From Takakia lepidozioides (Eukaryota > Streptophyta > Takakiopsida > Takakiales > Takakiaceae): a stretch of 64,000 nucleotides of DNA. Below, piece after piece: positions 1 through 10,512 of this stretch. Position 1 is the stretch's first letter. Every line of letters begins with the position of its first letter. A program made the translations under genes and the position numbers. The notes beneath the pieces were generated by a model that worked only from the letters and a program-made list of their open reading frames with translations, did no database searches and had not been told where the DNA came from. The stretch spans positions 65,888,756 through 65,952,755 of the forward strand of contig CM060731.1 of the NCBI GenBank assembly GCA_030704615.1, written 5' to 3'.

Positions 1-891
1 CGTGTTGGCATTGATTTGATAGGACCCCTCGCACGCACATCAAAGGGTCGAAGCTACCTTTGTATTGCTACCGACTACTTGACTGAGTGGGTAGAAGTTT
101 GACCTTTGCGTACTAAGACTAATGATGTTGTAGCTCAGTTCTTCTTCAATAATATCCTTATGCGGCATGGGTGTCCTCGGAAGATACTAATGGATCAGGG
201 CAAGGAGTTTTGCAATCAGCTCCTCACGGTGGTCTGTTTCAACTTTGGTTTCAAGCATTCCACCACAGCCCCATACCATCCCCAGACCAATGGCCTTACG
301 AAACGATTCAACCAAACTATTTGCCGAATGTTGGAGAAGAATGACGCACTTACTAGGGAATGGGATACCTTTCTTCCCCCTATTCTCTTTGCTTATCACA
401 CCGCCGTGTATGCTAGCACTAAGAAGACTCATTTTGAGTTATTGTATGGTCGCAAGTGTGTTTCTCCTTTTCATTCTACTCCTCTTATCTCTATTGTTGC
501 TGATCTTGAGTTAGTTGATCTTGAGACCTTTGTTGAGGCTCTTCATGCTCGGCATGCGGTGTCTATCCGCGATGCCAAGGTAAATATTGTTAAGGGCCAA
601 CTAACCCAAGCCTGCAATTTTAACAAACGTGTCAAGTATTCTAACCTGTTTCAGGTGGGTCAGACCGTGTGCATTCGGTTGCAGCATGGTAAGCATGCAT
701 GCAAATCCAAACTCAAGATCGACGGTCCATACTTGATCTATGAGCTTTTACGTGTGCGACGTGCTCTCCTTCTTCCCCAAGGGCCCAATGTTCGAGAGCA
801 TGATGAGCCCGTCTCTATTACTGATCTGGTGCATTCAGAATTGGTGTTTGATCTTACATGCATCAATGTGGAGGGACGCACAGTGGGATGA
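1..891 (+). pseudogene. Ty3/gypsy integrase and pol C-terminus, decayed
   Basis: This is the end of the pol polyprotein of a Ty3/gypsy LTR retrotransposon; the 5' part lies outside the window. The frame starting at base 1 opens with the integrase core (GIDLIGPL, first catalytic Asp at 13-15), continues through MDQGKEF (second Asp) and reaches PYHPQTNGLTKRFNQT, then the LYGRKC segment and the C-terminal domain, ending at a TGA at 889-891. Integrase would insert element cDNA into the chromosome. Two lesions are visible: an in-frame TGA at 100-102 between the first and second catalytic Asp, and Lys (301-303) where the family has the third catalytic residue Glu (usual text TNGLxERFN). The copy is therefore inactive. 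No chromodomain is recognisable after the integrase. Confidence 0.9.
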
Positions 892-1145
892 TATTTTGAT
901 CTTCATGGCCGATCTCCTTCAGCTTGCTTTCCTTGTTCTTCATCGGCTTCGTAGTAGCTTTGCGGATTTGTGCATTTGCGGCAGTATAAGCTTGCAGATT
1001 TAACATTTTAGGACTTAAAACATTTTTTTGATCCATCACCACATGTCTCCCTGCACGGTTTTCCTAGCCAAGGGTTTTGTCCTCGGCCCAATTTGCAGGT
1101 GCCAGGTTTTCCCTTGGTAGGTTTTTCACCCAGCAGTGGAGGGTG

Positions 1146-1700
1146 ATTGTATAAAAAAAAATTCTTGTATTTTACTTCGCGGAGCTAGCTTAGGATTTTC
1201 CATGGGGGATAGGCTTTACAGATGTAAAGGCCCATTCTCTCCTCGTCTAGCATTCTCCTTATTCATCCAGACGGCATACTCATTCATCCGTATTTTGTTA
1301 GCTTAGTGTACCGTTAAAAACGGTTGCACTCATAGTTAGTTTAGGGGTTAGTTAGCTAGATGGCAGGATCCTGACCGTCCCTCTCATCTATGGCTTAGAA
1401 GAAGGCGTTGCGTGGCTGGCCTCTAGCACCTCGCCCCGCGGCAGCCAGCAGGCTGCTAGGGTTTTAGTATAAGACGACGGCCTGACATGAGGTTAAACAG
1501 CTTGTGTACTTTGGTGTTCGTATATGTGTGAAGGTGTGAGAGATCTTGACGTGTCAGGCATATCATCTGTTGTTGTCAGGAGATCCTCATCTCGCGTGCT
1601 TGCATGCATTTCCTTGCTATGCCCTTGTCAAAGTGATTGAGACCCTGTGAGGATAGGCAATTATTCTTCACGCTCGTTTTAAGGCTTTACATCCTCAACG
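1146..1700 (+). repeat. probable 3' LTR of the gypsy element (limits approximate)
   Basis: After the pol stop there is about 250 bp of untranslated sequence, then a purine-rich stretch GCAGTGGAGGG followed by TGATTGTATAAA, which resembles a polypurine tract and the TG start of an LTR. A TATA-like TAGTATAAG lies near 1467. The right limit is a guess, because the 5' LTR is outside the window and cannot be compared. Confidence 0.4.
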
Positions 1701-2960
1701 TCTCCTCAACGTCCAGCCACGGGAATTGATAGTAAACAAATGATATGTGTTCTTGAAGCTCTCCTTCACATAATTAAACAAGAAGTACCATTCTCTATGT
1801 TCCAGTTGAACAACATGGAAGGTAATATCTCTCTATCTCTCTAGTGGAAAGCAAGACAGTGACTGAAATGACACATTGTCTTACCTCAGCTTATTTTCTT
1901 TGAATTGAGATTGTCTTTCCACAACACCCTTGAAAGAAACTTGAATCAAAGTGTGCAAGTATTGCTATCCCTTTGTAATAGGGCCCAGGGGCAGTAGCCA
2001 AAGTGGCTCTTAATTACGTCGGTTTTGGCCGGATTCTTCTCTCTCTAGGTGATCTTGGGTTCAATCCTTCAACATGTGCCTTCAATCCATTGGGCCCTCA
2101 ATGGCCTGTGTGTTGAGCAGTAGGCTCTGTAAATTCATTGGACGTTAAAGAAACTTTATCTTTATTTTTATCTCTTATCTCCTTGTACGAATTAATCTAT
2201 CCAAAGCCCAAGAGAGATTCACTACAACTACAGAGTAAATCACAAACATGCTCAATGAGGTAGATCACAATACGAATTGCTCTATACCTATACCACATTG
2301 AGAAAGATTTGGATAAGAAAATCAAGATTCTTAAGAACACGAGCTACTCTAAAATTTGATAGATCAAATACACCTCACATTCTGTTTTTCCTATAGAATA
2401 TATTGGTTGTAACGACTACAGAACTAAGCTCATAGAGCTCTAATACTCTTTTATGGAGAACTTGTGCAATCGTTTGTTCAATATGCTTAGCTTGTAGAAC
2501 ACCGTCTTCCAATGAGTTGAACTGACATGCTACTAGCTGAAATCTATGTCAACAAATTATTTGTTGATGTAGATATGTCGATGCGCACTATGGAGGCCTC
2601 AGATTTTGTGCACATTTGCACCTGCATTCATAAAAAAGTTTCATCATTTGGACTGAAAAAAACCATTGAAACTTAAAATTGAAGACAATGTGTCTACAAC
2701 CAGTGTACATCCTGTAAGAAGTAAACTATCATTTCCAGTTACTTGTATGAGGTAGAGTGCCAGGCCCCTAGTGTTCCACGTCGATGGGCCAGCTTGCTAG
2801 TTCAAAACCAAGAGCTCAGCATAATCTCTAATCATGTAATCACCTTCCCGCCCAACGGGCAGGAAGTACAAATGGGGGAACAATACTCTCATCTCATTAT
2901 CTGAGCTAGTACTTGGTCGCCTGAGAGTAGAGCAAGAAGTACCTCTGTAGCCTTACAGGG
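1700..2960. other. no gene seen; repeat-like intergenic DNA
   Basis: There are no long open frames and no recognisable protein. Around 2000-2060 a GTAGCCAAAGTGG segment is followed some 40 bases later by GGGTTCAATCC, which resembles a Pol III A box and B box. It may be a degenerate tRNA-derived SINE, but no second copy of this exact type is in the window. Confidence 0.35.
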
Positions 2961-4800
2961 AATGTTAGCCTGTCCTAGCCTTAGGACTGTAAGGATGTCA
3001 TTCCTAATTTTCATTGATGCAAAGAAGCCTTGTGCATATGAGCTGTGTGTATTATGGATGCGTGTACCAAGTGAGTCAGAGCTTGGTTGTTGTTACAGTG
3101 TATTGAAGCTACCTCCAATACATTCCACCTATTTAGCAACTCATAGTACCATCATCAAGTGTTTTTTTGAAAAAACGATTAAAAACTACCAAATTACAGA
3201 AATTAGCAAATGCTCATCTTTGTCAGAGACAGATGCTAAAGGTTCTGCATATATGAAGGTTCAAGCGGCTCACAAGTACGATCTCGATAGCGGGGACTCA
3301 ATCAAATACCATCCCCTATACTAACTAACACCGCTACCACAAACCTCATCAAATACTATCACGTGATTGAAGTGTATCTTCGAGTTGAAAAAAAACAAGG
3401 AATTGGTTGATAGGAGTGCACAGTTACAGACTTTTATCTCACTTGTGTTAGCTAACGTTGTTTCCAAACATTTTAGACATGTTGCTATACTTACGGACCT
3501 TGCTGATACATGGATCTTGCATTGGATGGATCACTTAACTGTCTACTTCCACCTGTTTAATTCAAGGGCTATGGCTGTAGGACATCTGGAGGATTTTTTA
3601 CGACGTGAGGATGGAATAGATGATATAATGGATGATAGTCCTGGTATTCCTACATCAAGGCCTTCAGGGGAAACGAGTTTAGGGGTGACGAAAAGTGGTA
3701 TGTCGAAGCGTTAGAAGTTATCAAGGCCTTCAGGGGAGACAAGTTCAGGGTGACGAGAAGATATTTCGAAGCGTCGGAAATTATCGCTTACTGAGATAGA
3801 AAAGCTGGAGGAATTAGCGGGTTTCTTGCTTGATGATGAACTTCACCGCGATCATGTCGAGATTGCGATGAAGCACTTACTTCAAATATCGGTTGTCTGC
3901 TCTATGTGGTCCGATGTACATGGATCATTGTCGGTTGGGATGTACACTTAAACGCTTCTTGAAAGGAGTTGATGCAAATATGATTCATTTGATCTAAGCA
4001 TTGGGAAGAAAAAGAATTGTTTGAATAGTTATTGTATTTAATAAAAGATGTTGCAAACTTTTCAAATTGAATTGATCCACAATAAGTTAATGACCATCAA
4101 GGAATGTTGTCCCATCCAAATGCCCCTCCACGTAGAGTCTGTTGAGCAACGTCTGGAAAAGGAGCTTGAGATAAGGATGACAACATGGGAGGTCAACTAC
4201 AAGCCGCGTATGGGGCGGAAGCCAAGAGACCCGAAGCGTCATCTATCCAAAGCCATTGGAATATATTTAGAGGTAAGTTAATTGTTTTACCACTTCCAGG
4301 CATTGAAGCATTTATGCAAGCAATAAACAGACATATTTCATACTAATTACACATACCGGACTTACAGGAGTTGCTCTCTTTGGAGGAGTTGGATAGATAC
4401 TTGGACAAGGTGGGGGACCCCGCCTGTTGCAGCAAGCTGCTGGCTCCTGTCTGGGAGGAAGAGGGAGGACAGACATCTCGAAATCTGGTAACGGTAAATT
4501 TCCCTCTTTAGGCTCAGCTTCAAGATTTTGCAAGAAGCCTAGATTAGCAATAGTCATTTATGGGCTTAAGCTGGGTTTCCATTGTAAGTGAGCATGGAAT
4601 AGAATCTTACCCAACCCCAAGTCCGAAATGACGAGCTTATTGACCTTCTTCGGGAGAGTACGGGAGTGCAGATTCATCTCCAGGGCGAAGTTGCCACACT
4701 GAAAAAGCAGCTTCGCGTCCTCTCATCTCATACTGGGGTCAATGGGGAAATGCAAGGCCAAACGAACTATCTTGAACCACCTTTGCACACCATCGGGTAG
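2960..4800 (+). other. unrecognised coding remnants, probably an old element or pseudogene
   Basis: Several short plus-strand frames look residual: about 115 aa at 3367-3714, 77 aa at 4048-4281, and an acidic helical segment at about 4619-4800 (starting VRNDELIDLLREST) that ends in TAG at 4798-4800. The last could form a coiled coil. The frame at 3367-3714 is broken inside a local 66-bp duplication. No family is recognised. The pieces could be exons of one decayed gene or parts of a transposon ORF. Confidence 0.3.
3655..3784 (+). repeat. 66-bp imperfect tandem duplication
   Basis: The segment beginning TCAAGGCCTTCAGGGG occurs twice in tandem, at 3655-3719 and 3720-3784, with a few substitutions and one-base indels. 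The first copy carries the stop (TAG at 3712-3714) of the 115-codon frame that starts at 3367. Confidence 0.8.
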
Positions 4801-4981
4801 GTCACTTTACCCCCTCCTCCATGTATATTCTTGTCCCTATTCCTGATATTAGTACCTCTAACCACTTCCTGATTTGGACTTCTGGCTTTGCATGGATGAC
4901 TTTTCTAGTAAACTGCATATGTTATTCGATATGAAGAGCTTGGATTACATTGATGCTTGTCTGTTTTGCATTCGAGATCCA

Positions 4982-5699
4982 CTACCCACATGTGGTCAAC
5001 AGTGTTTTTGCAAAATTTGGAAGCTCGATACAAAATGACTTAGGACAGTCGACCCTCCTGCGGCCAGTCTGTCCACAGATGTAGCATTCAGTTGCTGAAG
5101 TATCCTCTGTAATCTTGTCTGCGAAGAAATTTCCTTCCTCATCAATTGGCAATCTAATAAATTCTGGGAGGCTGTCTTCCACCGGCATTGCCACCACAAT
5201 TTTGGGAAAGCCAGAATCATTTATTTTGGAAACGATTGTGGCGTGTTTCCAAGCCGGGTTTTCCTTGAGTTTCTTTGTGCACATTTCTGGGTCAAAGACC
5301 GAAATACAACCTAAGTAAACCCCAAAGTGATTGCCAATGTCAGGGAGAAAGAACAAGTACTGATCTGGGATATATGGAATCGCAATAATTCTAGGGTTCG
5401 ACCCATACTTTGCCATTTCTGTTCCCCAAAGCAGGCGACCAAGGGAAAATATTCACATTGAAGCCTTGAAGGTGATGATTGAAGGAAAACGCCTTCTCAG
5501 CAGCCTCTTGTGAATGAAGCACTATAGAGAAGAAACCTTTCCCTCTGGACTGACAGAAGTGCTGTGTGAGATCCCGTGAGCCCCCAAGGTGCGCAATCGC
5601 CCTGTCCCTGACTTCGGCCCTAGGTACTTTTCTACCTGGGAAATGCAAGAGCACCCCGTGCCCTTGAATATCTGACATCATTCCCCTGAGGTGAGACAC
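4982..5699 (-). pseudogene. L1-type LINE ORF1 remnant (DUF4283-like plus zinc knuckle), frameshifted
   Basis: Reading the minus strand, the first block (5699-5391, 102 aa) resembles the RRM-like DUF4283 domain of plant L1-type ORF1 and of its domesticated relatives, with text such as HSQEAAEKAFSFN and NIFPWSPALG. The second block (5416-4982, 144 aa) lies in another frame and continues the protein, so a frameshift sits in the overlap at 5391-5416. The second block ends with a retroviral-type zinc knuckle CYICGQTGRRRVDC, in which the usual His of CX2CX4HX4C is Arg. ORF1 proteins bind element RNA. The frameshift and the lost His indicate a dead copy. No reverse transcriptase follows within the window. 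Confidence 0.65.
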
Positions 5700-6394
5700 A
5701 TCTAGCTTTGACTGTAGTTGTGTTCTTACTCATTGTGAGTTGTATCTTGGAGATGTCATCAATATTATCCAACCGAGGGCTTCCCTGCGTCTCCGTAAGA
5801 GAATTGTCCGAGGGCTGGGCATCGTCGTTGCTCAAGGAGTGTAGAGCTTGTTGAACAGCTGCTACTTGGAGAAAGCGAAAAGCTGAGGGCTGGGTGCTCG
5901 TGAGCGATTGGTGGGCCAGGAAGAACCCCGTGCCAAACGATGGTTGGGGACGGACAACCGCTGGGATCCTGGAGAGAGGATGGTGGGTTCTGTTGGAGGA
6001 GTTGCCCCGTTGGGGCTTGAAGCCGGAGGGACCCATGAGGTAGGATGGAAGACTTGAACACTGAAGATAGAGAGCAGATGAGAGAGAAAGGGGCTGAGAG
6101 AGAGTGATTCGCTTAGCCAGCTGACGCGTAGGATAAGTAAGCTGGAAAGGACGCAAGAGTGGGGTAGATCAACAAGTGGAGGGGAGAATTGAAGGAGGAC
6201 CAGATGATATTGTAAGCAGCTAGAAGGTTGTAGCAAGAGGAGCTGGGAAAAGAGAGCAAGCGAGGCACGATAGCAAGAGAGGAAAAGAACTCAGCTGTCG
6301 AAGAGTTCAGGTGCGTGGAAGCAGCTGGTGGAATGAATGGAGACGCCCTGGGGTACAGAACTTGGCGGCTAGAATTAATGAGATGCAGAATCAT
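5632..6394 (-). pseudogene. Ser/Pro-rich 5' extension of the LINE ORF1 remnant
   Basis: Overlapping minus-strand frames upstream of the DUF4283-like block encode low-complexity Ser/Pro/Leu-rich peptides. They may be the decayed 5' part of the same ORF1 or simply purine-rich sequence that lacks stops when read on this strand. No domain is visible. Confidence 0.25.
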
Positions 6395-6399
6395 GAAAC

Positions 6400-6945
6400 C
6401 ATGAGATTATGATCGCAGAAGTGGTCGGGGAGGGATGAAAGGATGCCTTCGTCGTGCATGGGCAGTTGATTAGTACGAGATGCTGGAAGCCAGACAAGGA
6501 GAAACTAGATTTCGTTGTCCCCAGGTAAAGGTGATGATGAAGGTTACAGGTGTTGGCGGAGGTTACGAGGTTACGAGGTTGGGAGTGTAAGGTTTGGGTG
6601 GCAGCAATGAGAGGTTCGGTTAAGAAAGGATTCTGCGAAAAAAAGGGATTGGTTGTTCGATTTGAGCGCCAGAGGGCTTGTTAGGGTCCCTGATCGACAT
6701 GAAGAGCGATTTATGGAGCAATTGCTGCGAAGCGGCAGTCGCTCGACAGCTTCAGAGCTTTAGAGCATGTAGCTATGGAGGTGGAAGGGGAGCTAACCGT
6801 TGAACGTCTCTCTCTCACCTCCTCTCTCACTGCGAAACGCGGAGCTACATCGCTCTTTCTCTGTCACAAAATTATCCAAAGTGACATGTTAGAATCCACG
6901 TGGAGTGCGTACCTTAGAGATCAACATTTTAATTTTAATTTAATT
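6400..6945. other. no gene seen
   Basis: The stretch is purine-rich with short interrupted frames. A short frame at 6775-6969 has no recognisable family. It may be the 5' UTR region of the minus-strand LINE. Confidence 0.3.
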
Positions 6946-6949
6946 TTTA

Positions 6950-7960
6950 ATAAAATCGGAAAAGTCTAATTTTTATGAAATTATTTTTAATAAAATCGGG
7001 ACCGCCAGGTGGTCCCGATTCAAATGCAAATATTTTCAATATAATTGGAACCACCCAACTTGCACTTATGGATTGCTAGCGGTCGGCTACCAGACCCAAC
7101 TTTTAAAGATAAAAAATAAAAATTGGATAGCTGTTCCAGCAGACGTTTCAAATTATTTTTAAGCAATTTGGAAAACAAATTGGGACGCCAGGCCACCACT
7201 TGTGGTTGGCTGGCGGGTCCACTGGCGGTCCCAATTGTTTTTTAATGCGCACCGTCATTTTGACGTCCAAAATTACTTTTGGAAATTAACAAAAATATGG
7301 ACTACTTGGCCAACACTTGTGGTTGGTTCACAGTCGTTGGCAATCCCAGTTTGTTTTAAGAAAAAAAAAAAAAACGGAGCCTTTGTGGTAATCCTAAATT
7401 AATTGTTAATGTAAAAAAAATCAGGACCACCAGGCCATCTCTTGTGGTTGGCTGGTGGTCCCGATTCTTTTTTATTACAAATAAAAATAAATCCGGACTG
7501 CCACATTGGTGATACCGAATTATTGTAAAAATTAAAAACAATCGGGATCATCAGTCGCTTGTGGTTCGCTGGCGGTCCTTTTTTAAGAAAAAAATTAAAA
7601 GTAAATGCGGACTTCCACTATTGCGGTCTTGAATATTTTAAGAAAAATTTAAAAAATTTGGGACCGCCAGGCTTGCGCATATGGTTGGCTGACGGTCATG
7701 ATTTTATTTTTTTAATACAATAATCCAATCCGTCATTATTGCGGTCCCGATTTAAAAAAATATATAAATATAAATCTTGACCGCTATTGTGATGGTACCA
7801 AGTTATTTTTTGAAGAACAAAAATGGGAACACAAGGCGAGCTTGTGGTTGACTGATGGTCCGCTGGCGGTCCTGAATTATTTTAAAGAAACTGCGATTGG
7901 GTCGTGGTCTGTGGCGGTCCGTGGCGGTGCCGATTTATTAAAATACTTGAAAACGAGAAT
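6950..7960. repeat. array of AT-rich hairpin units (GGACCGCCAG...CTGGCGGTCC)
   Basis: An arm of the type GGGACCGCCAGGC and its inverse GGTTGGCTGGCGGTCCC recur, joined by a short CACTTGTG-like loop and separated by A/T-rich spacers with oligo-A and oligo-T runs. Clear units lie at about 7183-7240, 7291-7352, 7421-7467, 7541-7584, 7659-7704 and 7826-7882, with weaker ones at about 6998-7022 and 7890-7945. Between them sits a second, shorter motif (GGACTGCCAC...TGGTGATACCGAATT type). The best-preserved units are about 118 bp apart. The units are too diverged for a recent satellite. An old tandem array or nested foldback elements would both fit. Confidence 0.75.
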
Positions 7961-9716
7961 TGTGGACTTCTTGATCGGCACTGGTTGCGACAAATGATAG
8001 CAAATCTTTATTATTATTATTGTAAGTAAATTAAGACTGCCATGTTTTTTTTATCATTTGAGACCATGTGGATTTTTTTTGGATTTACTTTAGCTGACGT
8101 GGTATATACTTTTATTTCCTAATATTTTTACTAACCATGCTGCATCTTATATCTTTTCATTTGCAATGTTGCCATGGAATCTTGAAATCTCTTCCACAAC
8201 TCATACGCCCCATGTACATGACAAAATCAATGTGTTTTTTTACCTTATAGTGCTCTCAATGAGAAACCTTCACAATTAGCTCATGTGAAGTTTCTTGCTC
8301 TAAAATTTCTTGTTGAAGTGCTTCAAGCTAGCTATAGGACTTTTTAATAGAAGCGAAGTAAAATGGATGGTTCTCTATTTGATAAACGAATGAAATTGGG
8401 TTCGAGCTCATGCTTAAGTTCATCATCGATTGATCCATTTGCAAAGCATTGAATTAATGCACCATGAACTTTGTCCATCAAGTGAGGACCACATTGTCAC
8501 TTTCATATAAAGGTGGAGGCTAACATGAGGCCAGAAGATATCAAAGAAAAAATTAAAATCACTTTGAATGAGAAGTATGCTCCCACATGTCAAACATTTC
8601 CATAGTTTTTTTAAGCATATGTTTGCAACTCTTAAAACAAGGTTGCAGACAGACGTGATGTTAGGTCCCCGTCAAACCCGATGCTGACGCGGGCCTGCGG
8701 CACGTCAGTTTCATATAAAAAGAGATCAAATTCGCTCATAAGAATAAAAAGCTTGAAAGACTAGGAGGTAGAAAATACCACATTAATAATTTTCTTCGCC
8801 ATTCTAATGAGGAAAAAAACATAGGGAGGTTGTGCCTTACAACGGTGTAGATTTGAAGTACCATCAAACTTTACGAAACAACCAATCCAAGTTGAAAACT
8901 CGTGAATATTTATAGCTATAACCATTTTAATCTAATCACAAACATAATGTGATCTAAATTATCTCATGGAGCACTTGGTCATATCATCCAAGATCACAGA
9001 TGGGTTTGAAATGTTTCTTTATACGTTAGAGCTCATTGTAGAGCTTTGCAAGTTAAAGCTATATACGTGCCTACAGATCATTATTCATGTAGTTAAAGAA
9101 TACTCCGCAGATTCTCTATGGGAGGATAAAGAAATTGTCATTGACAAAGTCTTGTTACATGGAGATCCTACTCACGGCCATGGGGGAGTGGGTGGTTACT
9201 CATTTGACATCACGGATTATAGAACCTAATGCGGCAATATTTCCTTTGAATACCCCACTTGATAGGTGTCCAACTATGGTAGTGGAAATTGCCTATAAAA
9301 ATGAATAAAAGAAAATATTTCTCGGAGAATTCGAAACTTGGACTTCCAAAGTCAAATTTGCAGTTGTCAAGTTGTAGTGTATTATGACTAGATTCCCTGG
9401 AAATCAATGAGACTGGAGATGTCTACAATGGGTCATATTCGACGTGGTCTCATCTTTGTTATTTGATAAATTGTTTTGTTGTTGCATGTAAGATGTCAAC
9501 CCAATTGTCACAATAATCCATGCAACTCTATATTTTTTGACATACCTATAGCATCATCCTAGGTCAAAAATCATCGAAAGACCTGCAATGATCTAACGAC
9601 GAATTTTCAGTACAAAATTTGCCAATTTGAAATGCTTGGTTTCACAAGTTTTTTTTGGGGAAAATACTTGGAAGCGATAGGTCACAAATCAGGCCCCTTA
9701 ATTACAGCGAGAGGAG
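7961..9716. other. no gene supported
   Basis: This is AT-rich intergenic DNA with only short frames; the longest, 87 codons at 8966-9229, has no recognisable family. No RNA gene or repeat pair was noticed apart from the flank of the MITE at 9725. Confidence 0.35.
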
Positions 9717-10106
9717 AAAATAACCAGTGTTGGACGGGTATGTAGGTCCAACCCGGGTATCAATAGTGATATCGACCCGGTAGGTAAGACCATACCCTGT
9801 TGGTAGGTAGGGTGGCCAATACCCGGGCAATACCATATTAGGGGGCAATACATATCTCGCTTTATATTATGGTATATACCATACCCGTCTGGTATTGCGA
9901 TGGACTAGATTGATATTGATACCAGATGGAAAAAAAAAATATTGATACCCTATTGATATACATCCACAATCTTACGCTATTGATACCCCTCCTATACCCT
10001 ACCCGGCCCCCTTATCCCAAATACCAGGACTACTACCACTCTTGGGAAATGTGGGCCCTGTGATACCAGGACCAGTTTGTGATACCAGTCCAACACTGAA
10101 AATAAC
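9717..10106. mobile_element. hAT-type MITE, 374 bp, with 8-bp target site duplication
   Basis: The element spans 9725-10098. Its left end CAGTGTTGGACGGGTAT and the inverse of its right end, CAGTGTTGGACTGGTAT, match at 16 of 17 bases. It is flanked by a perfect 8-bp duplication AAAATAAC (9717-9724 and 10099-10106). Eight-base duplications and CAGTG-like ends are typical of hAT transposons. No coding capacity is present, so it is a non-autonomous element. The interior is dense in GGTAT/ATACC words in both orientations and can fold back on itself. Intact ends and duplication suggest fairly recent insertion. Confidence 0.9.
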
Positions 10107-10512
10107 CTCTTTCACAATGACCTCGCCATGAAGCTTTCGCATGGACACCGCCCAAGGGAGGAGGGAGAATAACATACCAAACCCGTCAAGGTTGCAGGAT
10201 TTGACCCTAGAATCATCTGGATGGCACTCAGTGCACTATCCAACTGAGCTACTAACTGTTGGTCACAAGTCACAACTTACAAATCAAGCAATTCCACAAA
10301 ACTTGTGTGCTCTTTGTACAGTATAGGAGTAGTATGTTTGCAGACTATATACCAGTGGTATATACGTATACACGTATATATATATTTTCACTGATGGTAG
10401 AGGTCCTGCCTGCAGAGTCACACCATCTGGCTCTCTGTTATGGTCGCAGGAAGCTCATATTTACTCCAGGTCCAAGTGCGTTTTAAGTTCTAGATATATT
10501 CCATCGGTAACG
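10107..10512 (-). repeat. tRNA-like SINE remnant upstream of the SDR gene
   Basis: On the minus strand TAGCTCAGTTGG (10240-10251 on plus as its complement) matches a Pol III A box, and GGGTCAAATCC (10197-10207) matches a B box, 32 bases apart. The acceptor and anticodon stems of a tRNA do not pair, so this is a tRNA-derived repeat and not a working tRNA. The rest of the stretch, up to the SDR start at 10513, probably includes that gene's promoter and 5' UTR, but no defined element was recognised. Confidence 0.5.

Noticed and set aside
6950-7960. CRISPR-like array
   Set aside because: Units are imperfect hairpins with AT-rich variable-length spacers in a eukaryotic genome; no cas genes and no constant repeat.
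10190-10262. tRNA gene on the minus strand
   Set aside because: A and B boxes are present, but the acceptor and anticodon stems do not pair, so it is a tRNA-derived repeat.
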